Notes under the pieces: generated by a model
Databases searched by the model: none
What the model was told of the DNA's origin: nothing
The model's input: the letters and a program-made list of their open reading frames with translations, nothing else
Source of the DNA: an uncultured Granulosicoccus sp.
Lineage (GTDB): Bacteria; Pseudomonadota; Gammaproteobacteria; Granulosicoccales; Granulosicoccaceae
Direction of reading: 5' to 3'
Length of the DNA: 64,000 nt
NCBI GenBank assembly: GCA_947492525.1
Contig: CANLNQ010000029.1
Coordinates: 25,915 to 89,914, forward strand
Translations under genes and position numbers: made by a program
Part shown: piece after piece, positions 1-8,071 of the stretch
Numbering within the stretch: position 1 is the stretch's first letter
How the letters are laid out: each line of letters starts with the position of its first letter

Positions 1-1684
1 CATTGCCCTGGAGGGCGTCGACATCCAGTTTCCGGCCACCGTCGGCAAAGACTCCGACGAACCGCTCTGCCTGAACGCGTTCCGCCACTGATCGCGTCCC
101 GAACAGGGAAAAGCCGACCAATAGACCCGTGTTGACGAGCATGCTCCAGAACAGGGAGTGCGTGATGGCATCAAGCCCTTGCAGTCCGAACAGGTGATAG
201 GGGTGAAGCAAGGCAATGCCGAACGGTCCATCGTCGACAAAGCTTCGTGGAAGCCATCCGGCCTGTGCAAAACCCGGCAACAGCAGGGTATAGAGCCAGA
301 TGAGAAAGCCCGCCGTGATTCCCGTGATGGCACCGAGACGACTTGCCGCTTTCCAGTAAAGACCGAACAGTACTGCCGGGGCAAACTGTGCCACGGCGCA
401 GAAAGACACCAGGCCGATGGTCACCAGAGCGTAGGATTCCCCGATCAGATAGAAGTGCAGATAGCCCAACAGCATGATCACGACGATGGTCACCCGCCGA
501 ATCTGCATCAGGGTCTTGCCGGCATCGAGCCTGGTGGCAAACACACGACCTCGGGTGCGCAGTAATACAGGCATGACCAGATCGTTGGATACCATGGTGG
601 TCAAGGCGATGGTGGCCACAATGACCATGCCGGTGGCCGCGGATAACCCGCCGAGGAAGACGAACAGCGCCAGCATGTCGCGCTGTTCTGCCAGTGGCAA
701 GGTCAGCACATGAAAGTCCGGATCGGCGCTGCCGCCCGGGAAACGCATCTCGCCGGCAAATGCCAGGGGCAGCACGAACAGGTTGATGATCAGCAGATAC
801 AGCGGGAACATCCACATGGCGCGACGTACGTGATTTTCATCGACGTTCTCAACCACTGCCATGTGAAACTGACGCGGCAGGAACATGACGGCAACCATGG
901 ATAGCAGTGTCAGCGACAGCCAGCTGGTATAACCGCCCGGGAGCCTTTCCGTGCTGGTCAGTTGCTGTAGTCGGGGCTCGTTCATTGCCTGCCGGAACAA
1001 TTCGCCGGGACCGTCAAAGAGCCCGAACGTGACCCAGAGTCCGACGGCCAGAAACGCCACCAGCTTGAACAGCGACTCGAAGGCCACGGCTGCTACCATG
1101 CCTTCGTGTCGTTCGGTGACATCGACATTACGTGCACCGAACAGGATGGTGAATGCAGCCAGAGCCAATGCGATCCAGAATGCGGTGTCCTGCCAGGGCA
1201 GTTCTCGCACCGTTCTGGACAGAGTGCCCAACTCGGGATAGTCGCGCAGCACCGTATAGCTCGTGGATATCGCTTTCAACTGCAGCGAGATGTAGGGCAG
1301 GATGCCGATCACTGCCACAACGGTGACGAGACCTCCGAGCAGGGCGCTCTTGCCATAGCGTGACGCAATGAAGTCCGCAATGGAATTCAGCCGTTGCAGT
1401 CGTGAGATGCGGATGATCTTTCTGAGCACGAACCACCAGGTGGCTGCCATCAGCGTCGGCCCCAGATAGATCGGCAGAAAACCGATGCCGGTATTGGCTG
1501 CACGTCCCACACTGCCGTAGTAGGTCCATGCGGTGCAATACACAGCCATGGACAGGGTATAGACATACGGGTTGGCAATCAGGCTTTTATCGGCTGCCGC
1601 CGCTCGTTCGCCAAGGTGTGCGATGACAAACAGCAAGCCGAGATAGCACAGAGAGGCAAACAGGATGAGGCTACCGGACAGCAT
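1..1684 (-). CDS. Sodium:solute symporter (SSS) domain protein, 3' part outside window
   Basis: About 561 residues are visible, starting MLSGSLILFASL and running off the left edge without a stop. The chain is almost entirely hydrophobic helices in the SSS arrangement, with family-like stretches such as YTLSMAVYCTAWTYYG near residue 45 and FLPRQFHMAVVENV near residue 270. Proteins of this length and type often continue into PAS and histidine-kinase domains (CbrA-like transporter-sensors). The receiver-only protein encoded just upstream makes such a fusion likely here, but the kinase part is not in the window. The ATG overlaps the TGA of the preceding small membrane-protein gene, so translation is probably coupled. 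The solute cannot be told from sequence. Confidence 0.85.
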   Translation of the reverse strand, partial: MLSGSLILFASLCYLGLLFVIAHLGERAAAADKSLIANPYVYTLSMAVYCTAWTYYGSVGRAANTGIGFLPIYLGPTLMAATWWFVLRKIIRISRLQRLNSIADFIASRYGKSALLGGLVTVVAVIGILPYISLQLKAISTSYTVLRDYPELGTLSRTVRELPWQDTAFWIALALAAFTILFGARNVDVTERHEGMVAAVAFESLFKLVAFLAVGLWVTFGLFDGPGELFRQAMNEPRLQQLTSTERLPGGYTSWLSLTLLSMVAVMFLPRQFHMAVVENVDENHVRRAMWMFPLYLLIINLFVLPLAFAGEMRFPGGSADPDFHVLTLPLAEQRDMLALFVFLGGLSAATGMVIVATIALTTMVSNDLVMPVLLRTRGRVFATRLDAGKTLMQIRRVTIVVIMLLGYLHFYLIGESYALVTIGLVSFCAVAQFAPAVLFGLYWKAASRLGAITGITAGFLIWLYTLLLPGFAQAGWLPRSFVDDGPFGIALLHPYHLFGLQGLDAITHSLFWSMLVNTGLLVGFSLFGTRSVAERVQAERFVGVFADGGRKLDVDALQGN

Positions 1685-2046
1685 CAGTCGCCTGCATTCG
1701 GACGCGGAACAGGGGCCGGAAACGGGTCTCCATTCATGGAGTTGTCTGTATTCACGGCGCTGACACCTGCCTCGGTTGTCTTGTCGTGCGAGACCCTGGT
1801 GACGGAATCGTCTGTGACGTCTTTGCCGGAATTGCCCGAACCGCCACGTCTACCCCGATATTCGGCCAGAACCGCCAGGCCCAGAATCAACAGTATCCAG
1901 ACCACGAACACATGCAGGAAGGGGAGCGGTATTCCCCATACCGACGCCTTGCGATCAAACAGTGAGATCAGAGGGTAATTCAAGGCAAGCACGCCGACGA
2001 CCATCAGCACGCTGAAGCCAGCTCCCGACTGCCAGGCAGGCTTCAC
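1684..2046 (-). CDS. Small two-helix membrane protein encoded before the SSS gene
   Basis: This 120-aa protein has two hydrophobic segments (about residues 10-30 and 42-61) followed by a polar, Ser/Thr/Asp-rich tail ending in PVPRPNAGD. The loop between the helices, LFDRKASVWGIPLPF, resembles the short membrane proteins (DUF3311-like) that commonly precede SSS transporters; that assignment is inference. The start overlaps the end of the response-regulator gene and the stop overlaps the start of the SSS gene. The three genes therefore form one tightly packed minus-strand operon, and the protein is probably an accessory subunit or stabiliser of the transporter. Confidence 0.75.
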   Translation of the reverse strand: MKPAWQSGAGFSVLMVVGVLALNYPLISLFDRKASVWGIPLPFLHVFVVWILLILGLAVLAEYRGRRGGSGNSGKDVTDDSVTRVSHDKTTEAGVSAVNTDNSMNGDPFPAPVPRPNAGD

Positions 2047-2414
2047 GTCTCACCAAGTAGTGATTCGACCCGTTGCACGAGTTCCCGCGTGGAGAACGGT
2101 TTGGTGAGATAGTCATTGGCACCGGCTGCCATGCCTTTCTCTCGTTCGATCTCCCTGCCGCGAGCGGTAAGCATCAATACCCGCACATGTCGGGTTCTTT
2201 CCTCCGCACGGAGTCTTGCGCAGACGCTGTAGCCATCCAGCGTCGGCAAGTTGACATCGAGCAGAATCAGATCGGGTAACAGCTCGTCAATGGCATCCAG
2301 TGCGTCCTGACCATCGCCGACGGAACGTACGGAATGCCCTGCCTGCTTCATCAGGAATTCCAGCGAGAGCGCGATGTTGCGTTCGTCCTCGACAATGAGT
2401 ATTTCATGCCCCAT
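2043..2414 (-). CDS. Receiver-only response regulator (CheY-like)
   Basis: This 123-aa protein consists only of a REC domain. The acidic pocket is E9/D10, the phospho-acceptor is D53 in LLDVNLPTLDG, T83 is the switch Thr and K105 lies in YLTKPFS, so all phosphorylation residues are present. No output domain follows. It is the first gene of a three-gene operon with the SSS protein. If that protein carries a C-terminal kinase, this is its likely partner or a phosphate shuttle. Upstream, 2415-2590 holds no recognisable gene. Confidence 0.93.
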   Translation of the reverse strand: MGHEILIVEDERNIALSLEFLMKQAGHSVRSVGDGQDALDAIDELLPDLILLDVNLPTLDGYSVCARLRAEERTRHVRVLMLTARGREIEREKGMAAGANDYLTKPFSTRELVQRVESLLGET

Positions 2415-2590
2415 GTCATGAGTATACTGCGCCAGCAGCTATTGTGTATATCTGCTTGCAGTGGTATACGAGCAAGGTTTTGCTGCTTCGAAACCGAAGC
2501 CGGCCTCAAGTCAGCAAAGTGCCTGTTCATCGAGACTGGCTTCTGGAAATCCTTGCGATGACCTACCAACCCCGGCAGGTTCGCAGTCTG

Positions 2591-3358
2591 TCAGCGCATC
2601 TCGTTCACATAGCAATGCGCATCCGTCAATGCCGCATGGCGCATGATCATCAAGGGCTCGTTGAGGGTATCCAGTGCCAGTGCATTGATGTCCAGCAAAG
2701 CCAGTGTGTCGTCCGGTGATTTCTCAAGCAACCGCTTCTCGCTTTCTTCCGCCAGTCTGGCCGTTACCTTCTCATGCACTGCGCCCAGCTGAATGTGATG
2801 TTCGGATAACAACCAGTTGAAGATCAGCTCCGGTACGTCTTCAACGAGCAGCGGGAAATTCGGTACGCGTGCCAGGGGGATGATGAAGTTGTCTATCATC
2901 ACGGGACTACCGTCTGCTTCTCTGACCCGCACCATGTCGGCGACGTCCGCGTTTTCGTCGACAAGTTTCAGTCGGTCCCGTTCTTCGTCGCGTACAGGCC
3001 TGCGTTCGACACTCTTCACCCTGGCGTTGGTGGTGATCAGGCGTCCATCCTGTGTCTGCAACCTGAAGTACTTGTAGAAACGCGACAGCGTGTGGTTCGG
3101 CATGCGGCCCGTGACAACCGTGCCGGTACGCCGGCGACGCATCACGATACCTTCATGCGTCAGATCACCCATGGCTCGCCTGATCGTCCCGTAGGAGACG
3201 CCAAGCATGGTCGCCAGCTCGTTTTCGGCCGGCAGAACATCGCCTGCGACCCAGGCTCCGGATGTGATCCGTTCGACAATCCTTTCCTTGACCTGTTCGT
3301 GCAATGGCGCAGCGACGAGGCTTCCGCCGACTTCCTGCACTTTCTGTTTATTAGCCAC
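2591..3358 (-). CDS. GntR-family regulator with UTRA ligand domain (HutC type)
   Basis: This 255-aa protein has an N-terminal winged helix (about residues 15-85, including LPAENELATMLGVSYGTIRR) and a C-terminal UTRA effector domain (about 105-245), the HutC subfamily layout and length. The start is GTG at 3358, preceded by a good ribosome site (AAGGGA) about ten bases upstream. It is transcribed divergently from the peptide-type uptake operon only 49 bp away. It therefore most likely represses that operon until an imported compound binds the UTRA domain. The ligand is unknown. Confidence 0.93.
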   Translation of the reverse strand: MANKQKVQEVGGSLVAAPLHEQVKERIVERITSGAWVAGDVLPAENELATMLGVSYGTIRRAMGDLTHEGIVMRRRRTGTVVTGRMPNHTLSRFYKYFRLQTQDGRLITTNARVKSVERRPVRDEERDRLKLVDENADVADMVRVREADGSPVMIDNFIIPLARVPNFPLLVEDVPELIFNWLLSEHHIQLGAVHEKVTARLAEESEKRLLEKSPDDTLALLDINALALDTLNEPLMIMRHAALTDAHCYVNEMR

Positions 3359-3407
3359 CGATAAAAAATCCCTTGCTTATTGTTCGGATTTGTATTTCTA
3401 TATAGAT
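3359..3407. promoter_or_regulatory. Divergent promoter region between GntR regulator and uptake operon
   Basis: This 49-bp AT-rich gap must hold the control signals for both the regulator and the M20/ABC operon. A perfect 8-bp palindrome CTATATAG lies at 3398-3405, immediately before the operon's first ATG. HutC-type regulators bind short A/T-centred palindromes, so this is a candidate operator, but 8 bp is weak evidence. No convincing Shine-Dalgarno sequence precedes the ATG at 3408. Confidence 0.35.
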
Positions 3408-4694
3408 ATGAGAAATGAGATTCTACCTGTTCCTGACGTGGATTGGATGCTTTCGGCACTCTCATCGCTGGTTGAGTGCAATACCTGCTTCCCGCCGGGA
3501 GATAACTACGCCGCCATGGCGCAGATTGTGACAAGTTTCTGTCAGGAATTGGACGCAAGCCATGAGATTGTGGAAGTTCCGGAAAGTCTGTACCGATCAG
3601 ACGAGGTTCACGGTCCGCGCATCAATCTGCTCTCGAGTCCGGCAATGGCTCAGTCAGACGATTTGCCGGAGGTGCTGATCTACTTTCATGTGGACACGGC
3701 ACCCGAGGGGCACGGCTGGACACGAGAACCTTTCCGGCTCAGCGTGGAAGAGAACCGAGTGTACGGGCGAGGAACGGCCGACATGAAGGGGGCGATCGTT
3801 GCCGTGCTGGATGCACTTCGCAGGTTGAAGCAGGCCGGCACGGCGCTGAAGTATCGGCCGATACTGGCTTTCTGTACCGATGAGGAAGGAGGCAAATACC
3901 CGGGTATACGGTATCTGGCCGAAACGCGGGAATTGCCCTCGATCCTGCTGAACCTCAATGGCTCGGCCGAAAACAGGATATGGGCAGGCTGCTTCGGCTC
4001 CTTGACCTACGAACTTGTCTTCACGGGCAAGACCGCGCATTCGGGAACGCCGGAAATGGGCATCAATGCGCTGGAGGAATCCTTACCTGCCGTGCTTGCA
4101 TTGATGAAACTCAAGGAGAGCGTCGAGCAGCGCGAGAGCGACATGCCGGCCAGACCCTGGGCATCGGGGCCCTTGCGCGCACGACTCACATTGACATCAA
4201 TCCGGGCAGGTGACATGGGGTCTTCGGTTCCCGGGGAGTGTCGCGCTGTCATCAATCGACGCTATCTGCCTGAAGAGGACGAGAGCGAGGTACACGATGA
4301 ATTGATGACGGCGCTGACCACCGCGCTGGGCGCAAGTCAACTGGTGGACTGGTCCATGACCCGGACGGGTCATCTGCCTCCGGTGAAAGATCCCGACGGC
4401 CCGGCAACCGACAGATGGACAGCGGCCAGGGCTGCGGCAGCCGGCGTGCCCATGAGCGACTTCACGCGCTTTGGCTCCTCTACCTCGTCCGACTTCGGTT
4501 GGGTACAGCGAGCGGGTATCAAGCACATGTTGCTTGGCGGCTTGTCCCGGCCGGAGCGCCGCGTTCACGGACCGGACGAGCACACGACAACGGACGACCT
4601 GATTCTCTTGTCCAGATCCATCGAGAATTTCCTGTCTGACCATTTCGAAATACCTGATACACCTGACTCATCATCCATTGACAACACGCTCTGA
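3408..4694 (+). CDS. M20-family metallohydrolase (ArgE/DapE-like)
   Basis: A 428-aa amidohydrolase of the M20 fold. Seen: the HxD motif (H94, D96 in IYFHVDTAPEG), the bridging Asp (D125 in GRGTADMKGA), the catalytic Glu pair (E159-E160 in CTDEEGG) and a C-terminal His in HGPDEHTTTDD. Where the family usually has an EP ligand motif, this protein reads LNLNGS (residues 182-187), so one zinc ligand looks replaced. It is the first gene of an operon with a peptide-type ABC importer, so it probably deacylates or cleaves the imported compound in the cytoplasm. The frame is open further upstream, but ATG 3408 avoids the divergent regulator gene. Confidence 0.85.
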   Translation: MRNEILPVPDVDWMLSALSSLVECNTCFPPGDNYAAMAQIVTSFCQELDASHEIVEVPESLYRSDEVHGPRINLLSSPAMAQSDDLPEVLIYFHVDTAPEGHGWTREPFRLSVEENRVYGRGTADMKGAIVAVLDALRRLKQAGTALKYRPILAFCTDEEGGKYPGIRYLAETRELPSILLNLNGSAENRIWAGCFGSLTYELVFTGKTAHSGTPEMGINALEESLPAVLALMKLKESVEQRESDMPARPWASGPLRARLTLTSIRAGDMGSSVPGECRAVINRRYLPEEDESEVHDELMTALTTALGASQLVDWSMTRTGHLPPVKDPDGPATDRWTAARAAAAGVPMSDFTRFGSSTSSDFGWVQRAGIKHMLLGGLSRPERRVHGPDEHTTTDDLILLSRSIENFLSDHFEIPDTPDSSSIDNTL

Positions 4695-4713
4695 ACTCTC
4701 GGGAGACCATGCC

Positions 4714-6273
4714 ATGAACAGTGCCAACTTCAGTCGTCGACAATTTCTGCTGGGAAGTGCTGCATTGGGTGCGGCCAGTTTCGGTCTGTCCTCACTGCCT
4801 GCTCTTGGAGCCAGTGCAGGTGGGGTATTGCGGATCGGGCTGAACATCACGCCCAACAAGCTCAACCCCATGCTTACGCGACTCAACTCGGAATACATGA
4901 TCGCTGAGATGCTGTATTCGGGGCTGACAACGCTCGGTCATGACATGACCGCCCAGCCGGATCTGGCCACCGAGTGGACATCCAATGATGATGCAACCGA
5001 GTGGCGTTTCACTCTGCGCGAGAACGTCGTGTTCTCCAACGGTGAGAAACTGACTTCCGCCGATGTCGTAGCCTCGTTCAACAAGCTTCTGGATCCGGAA
5101 ACATCGGCACCGGGAAGGCGCAACCTTGGCCCCATCAGCAGCGTGACCGCAGAAGGCGATCATACCGTGATCATTACAACCGAGACTCCATTTGGAGATC
5201 TGCCGGTTGGCCTGACCTATCCCACAGCCAAGGTGTTGCCCGCAGCCCTGATCGAATCGGACTTTTCCGGATTCGACCAGAGGCCAGTGGGCTCGGGGCC
5301 GTTTCGTCTGGCCTCGTTCAAGCCGGACCAGGTTGCCGTGCTGGAGAAAAATCCGGATTACTTCATTGCCGGCGAGCCCTATCTTGATGGCGTCGAGGTG
5401 CGTACCTTTCCCGATGCCTCGAGCGCTGCGGCGGCCATGCTGGCCGGGGAGATTGATCTCCTGAACGAGATACAACCGACCGACTATCAGCGTGTTGCCG
5501 ATGCCCCGGGCATCGACGGTCTCTTGACTCCATCCGGTCGTTTTCTCGATATCGTCATGGACAACTCGAAGCCCCCGTTCAATGACCGGCGGGTGCGTGA
5601 AGCCCTGTCACTGTCACTCGATCGGGAGGCGATTGTCGAACTGGTGGCCGAAGGATTTGGCAAGCCCGGAAACGATTCACCGGTCAACAGTGCCTATCGT
5701 TACTACGATGATGCTCCGCTGAAGAGCTTTGATCCGGACAGAGCCAGGGCCCTGCTGGCTGAAGCAGGCTATCCGGATGGTTTGCAACTGGAACTCGTGG
5801 CATCGGTAAAGCCCGGTTATCGCTCGTCGCTGGCAGTCGTGGTTCGCGAGATGGCTCGAGCCAGCGGCTTTGATATTTCCGTCAAGACCATGGACCACCC
5901 GACCTATCTTGATCAGGTCTGGAAGAAGGGCCAGTTCTACGTCGGTTTCTACAACATGCAGCCAACAGAAGGCACCATTTTCAACCTGCTGTTCACATCC
6001 GGTGCCTCGTGGAATGAAACCAAGTGGAACAACGAAGAATTCGATGCGCTGATCAGTGAAGCCGACCGTACTACAGACCCGGTCCGACGCGGTGAGTTGT
6101 ACGCAGAGGCCCAGCGTTTGATGAGAGAGGATGTACCCGCCATTGTGCCGTGTTTCTTCGACTTGCTGGGCGCGAAAGCCGAGTACGTGGAAGGTTATGA
6201 ACAGCATCCACGTGGCGCGAACTACGCGCTTCACAAGGTATCGTTGTCTGACAACGCACCCACGCGCCAATAG
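4714..6273 (+). CDS. ABC transporter periplasmic binding protein, family 5 (peptide type)
   Basis: A 519-aa solute-binding protein of the DppA/OppA/NikA family. The N-terminus carries a twin-arginine signal (SRRQFLLGSAALGA), suggesting folded export by Tat. Family signatures are the segment FTLRENVVFSNG near residue 100 and the domain-closing region VREALSLSLDREAIVE near residue 305. The ATG at 4714 is chosen because GGGAGA lies eight bases upstream; an in-frame ATG at 4678 overlaps the preceding gene and would hide the Tat signal. It delivers substrate to the two permeases encoded next. The ligand may be a peptide or an acylated amino compound, given the flanking M20 genes. Confidence 0.92.
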   Translation: MNSANFSRRQFLLGSAALGAASFGLSSLPALGASAGGVLRIGLNITPNKLNPMLTRLNSEYMIAEMLYSGLTTLGHDMTAQPDLATEWTSNDDATEWRFTLRENVVFSNGEKLTSADVVASFNKLLDPETSAPGRRNLGPISSVTAEGDHTVIITTETPFGDLPVGLTYPTAKVLPAALIESDFSGFDQRPVGSGPFRLASFKPDQVAVLEKNPDYFIAGEPYLDGVEVRTFPDASSAAAAMLAGEIDLLNEIQPTDYQRVADAPGIDGLLTPSGRFLDIVMDNSKPPFNDRRVREALSLSLDREAIVELVAEGFGKPGNDSPVNSAYRYYDDAPLKSFDPDRARALLAEAGYPDGLQLELVASVKPGYRSSLAVVVREMARASGFDISVKTMDHPTYLDQVWKKGQFYVGFYNMQPTEGTIFNLLFTSGASWNETKWNNEEFDALISEADRTTDPVRRGELYAEAQRLMREDVPAIVPCFFDLLGAKAEYVEGYEQHPRGANYALHKVSLSDNAPTRQ

Positions 6274-6284
6274 AGAGCAGGCGC

Positions 6285-7235
6285 ATGTCTCTCGGTTTCC
6301 TGCTCAAAAGGCTGTCATCCCTGGTGGTGACAGCCCTGATCGTCTCCATCATCGTGTTCGGAATCACGCAGCTATTGCCGGCCAATGCCGCGACGATGAT
6401 TCTGGGTGAATACGCCACCGACGAGGCGCTGGCAACGCTCAATGCTCGATTGGGGCTGGACCAACCCGCCTGGTTACAGTACTGGCACTGGTTCTCGGGC
6501 GTGCTGCAAGGCGATTTCGGCATCTCCCTGAGAACCGGGCAAGCAGTGGGGCCGACGATACTCTCGGCATTCGGCAACTCGGCCATTCTGGCAGTTTTTG
6601 CTCTGGTACTGGTGTCAGTCGTGTCGATCCCATTGGGAGTCCTGGCGGCAGCGCGGCGTGGACGGCCCGCTGATCTGGGGGTGTCGTTGCTGAGCTATCT
6701 CGGGGTATCCCTGCCCGAATTCGTCTTGGCCACCTTGTTGCTGGCCTGGCTTGCCAGCCCGGCAATCGCACTGTTTCCCGCATCCGGATATGTGCCGTTC
6801 AGCGAAGACCCGCTCAGGGCGTTGCATCACATCGCTCTGCCTGTCCTGACGCTGACCATCGTTCTGACGGCCCATGTCAGTCGCATGGTGCGTTCCGAGA
6901 TGGTGGATACCCTCGAGAGTGACTTCGTCAGAGCCGCAAGGCTGCGTGGCCTCAGCCGCAAGCGTGTGTTGTACCGGCACGCTCTGCCCAATTCCCTGTT
7001 GCCGGCCATCACCGTCATTGCACTGGATATCGGTTACCTGATCGGCGGAGTCATCGTTGTAGAGGAGGTTTTCTCGTTTCCCGGGGTTGGAAGGCAACTG
7101 ATTCTGGCCATCCAGAACAGGGATCTTCCCATGCTGCAAGCGGGTGCCTTGTTGATGGCGGTGACCTATGCCGCAGCCAATCTGTTGGCCGATCTGGCGT
7201 ATGCGGTACTCGACAAGCGGATACAATTCGAATGA
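6285..7235 (+). CDS. ABC transporter permease, DppB/OppB type
   Basis: A 316-aa inner-membrane protein with about six hydrophobic helices and the BPD_transp_1 coupling loop around residues 205-235 (ESDFVRAARLRGLSRKRVLY), the EAA motif that contacts the ATPase. The N-terminal stretch LLKRLSSLVVTALIVSIIVF is typical of DppB. It begins 12 bp after the binding-protein gene and its stop overlaps the start of the next permease gene, so the two permeases are translationally coupled and form the channel heterodimer. Confidence 0.93.
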   Translation: MSLGFLLKRLSSLVVTALIVSIIVFGITQLLPANAATMILGEYATDEALATLNARLGLDQPAWLQYWHWFSGVLQGDFGISLRTGQAVGPTILSAFGNSAILAVFALVLVSVVSIPLGVLAAARRGRPADLGVSLLSYLGVSLPEFVLATLLLAWLASPAIALFPASGYVPFSEDPLRALHHIALPVLTLTIVLTAHVSRMVRSEMVDTLESDFVRAARLRGLSRKRVLYRHALPNSLLPAITVIALDIGYLIGGVIVVEEVFSFPGVGRQLILAIQNRDLPMLQAGALLMAVTYAAANLLADLAYAVLDKRIQFE

Positions 7236-8071
7236 GTGGTTTCAACCGTACGCTGTACGCGCTTGTGCGTACGCCTCAGGGCGCTATCGGCCTGTTGTTG
7301 TGTTCAGTGCTTCTGTTGCTGACACTGTTTGGTCCCGAGCTGGCACCGCGTGATCCCGAACAGTTCCATTTCACGGCCCGCTTCGCGTCGCCTTCCGTCG
7401 AATTCCCGCTGGGCACGGACTGGTACGGACGCGATCTGCTGAGCCGTGTGCTGGCAGGCTCGCGCTCCACGATTCTACTGGCTCTGCTGGCAACACTGAT
7501 AGGAACCGTCGCAGGCGCCGCAATCGGGATCGTGTCCGGGTTTCTCGGTGGACGCGCCGATGAATTCATCATGCGACTGAACGATGCCCTGATGGCAATC
7601 CCCAGTCTGCTGTTTGCCTTGCTGATTCTCTCTGTGCTGGGTTCTTCATCGTTCAATGCCGTCGTGGCAATCGGTATCGCCTTCACGCCGGGAATGGCGC
7701 GTATCGCCCGTTCGGTGACGCTGCAGGCGAGGGCGTTCGATTATGTTGCCGCCGCGAAGGCCAGGGGAGAGGGCACTGCCTGGATCATTCTGGCCGAGTT
7801 GCTACCCAATGTGATCTCCCCGGTCATCGTGGAAGCGACCATTCGAGTGGCGTTTGCCGTCATGACTCTGGCCACCTTGTCCTTTCTGGGACTGGGTGCT
7901 CAACCCCCATCCCCTGAGTGGGGCTTGATGATCGCAGAAGGCCGCGATCACATGTTTCGCAGTCCATGGCCCATTCTGGTGCCAGGTGTTGCAATTGCGC
8001 TGGTTGCCATCTCCTTCAATCTGCTCGGCGATGGTTTGCGTGATGCGCTGAACCCACAGGCAAGCTCATGA
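7232..8071 (+). CDS. ABC transporter permease, DppC/OppC type
   Basis: A 279-aa partner permease. Seen: the DppC-like sequence FPLGTDWYGRDLLSRVL near residue 65, five to six hydrophobic segments, and the EAA loop ARAFDYVAAAKARGEG near residue 165. It starts within the last codons of the DppB-type gene and its end overlaps the ATPase gene by four bases, so the whole transporter is one coupled unit. Confidence 0.93.
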   Translation: MSGFNRTLYALVRTPQGAIGLLLCSVLLLLTLFGPELAPRDPEQFHFTARFASPSVEFPLGTDWYGRDLLSRVLAGSRSTILLALLATLIGTVAGAAIGIVSGFLGGRADEFIMRLNDALMAIPSLLFALLILSVLGSSSFNAVVAIGIAFTPGMARIARSVTLQARAFDYVAAAKARGEGTAWIILAELLPNVISPVIVEATIRVAFAVMTLATLSFLGLGAQPPSPEWGLMIAEGRDHMFRSPWPILVPGVAIALVAISFNLLGDGLRDALNPQASS

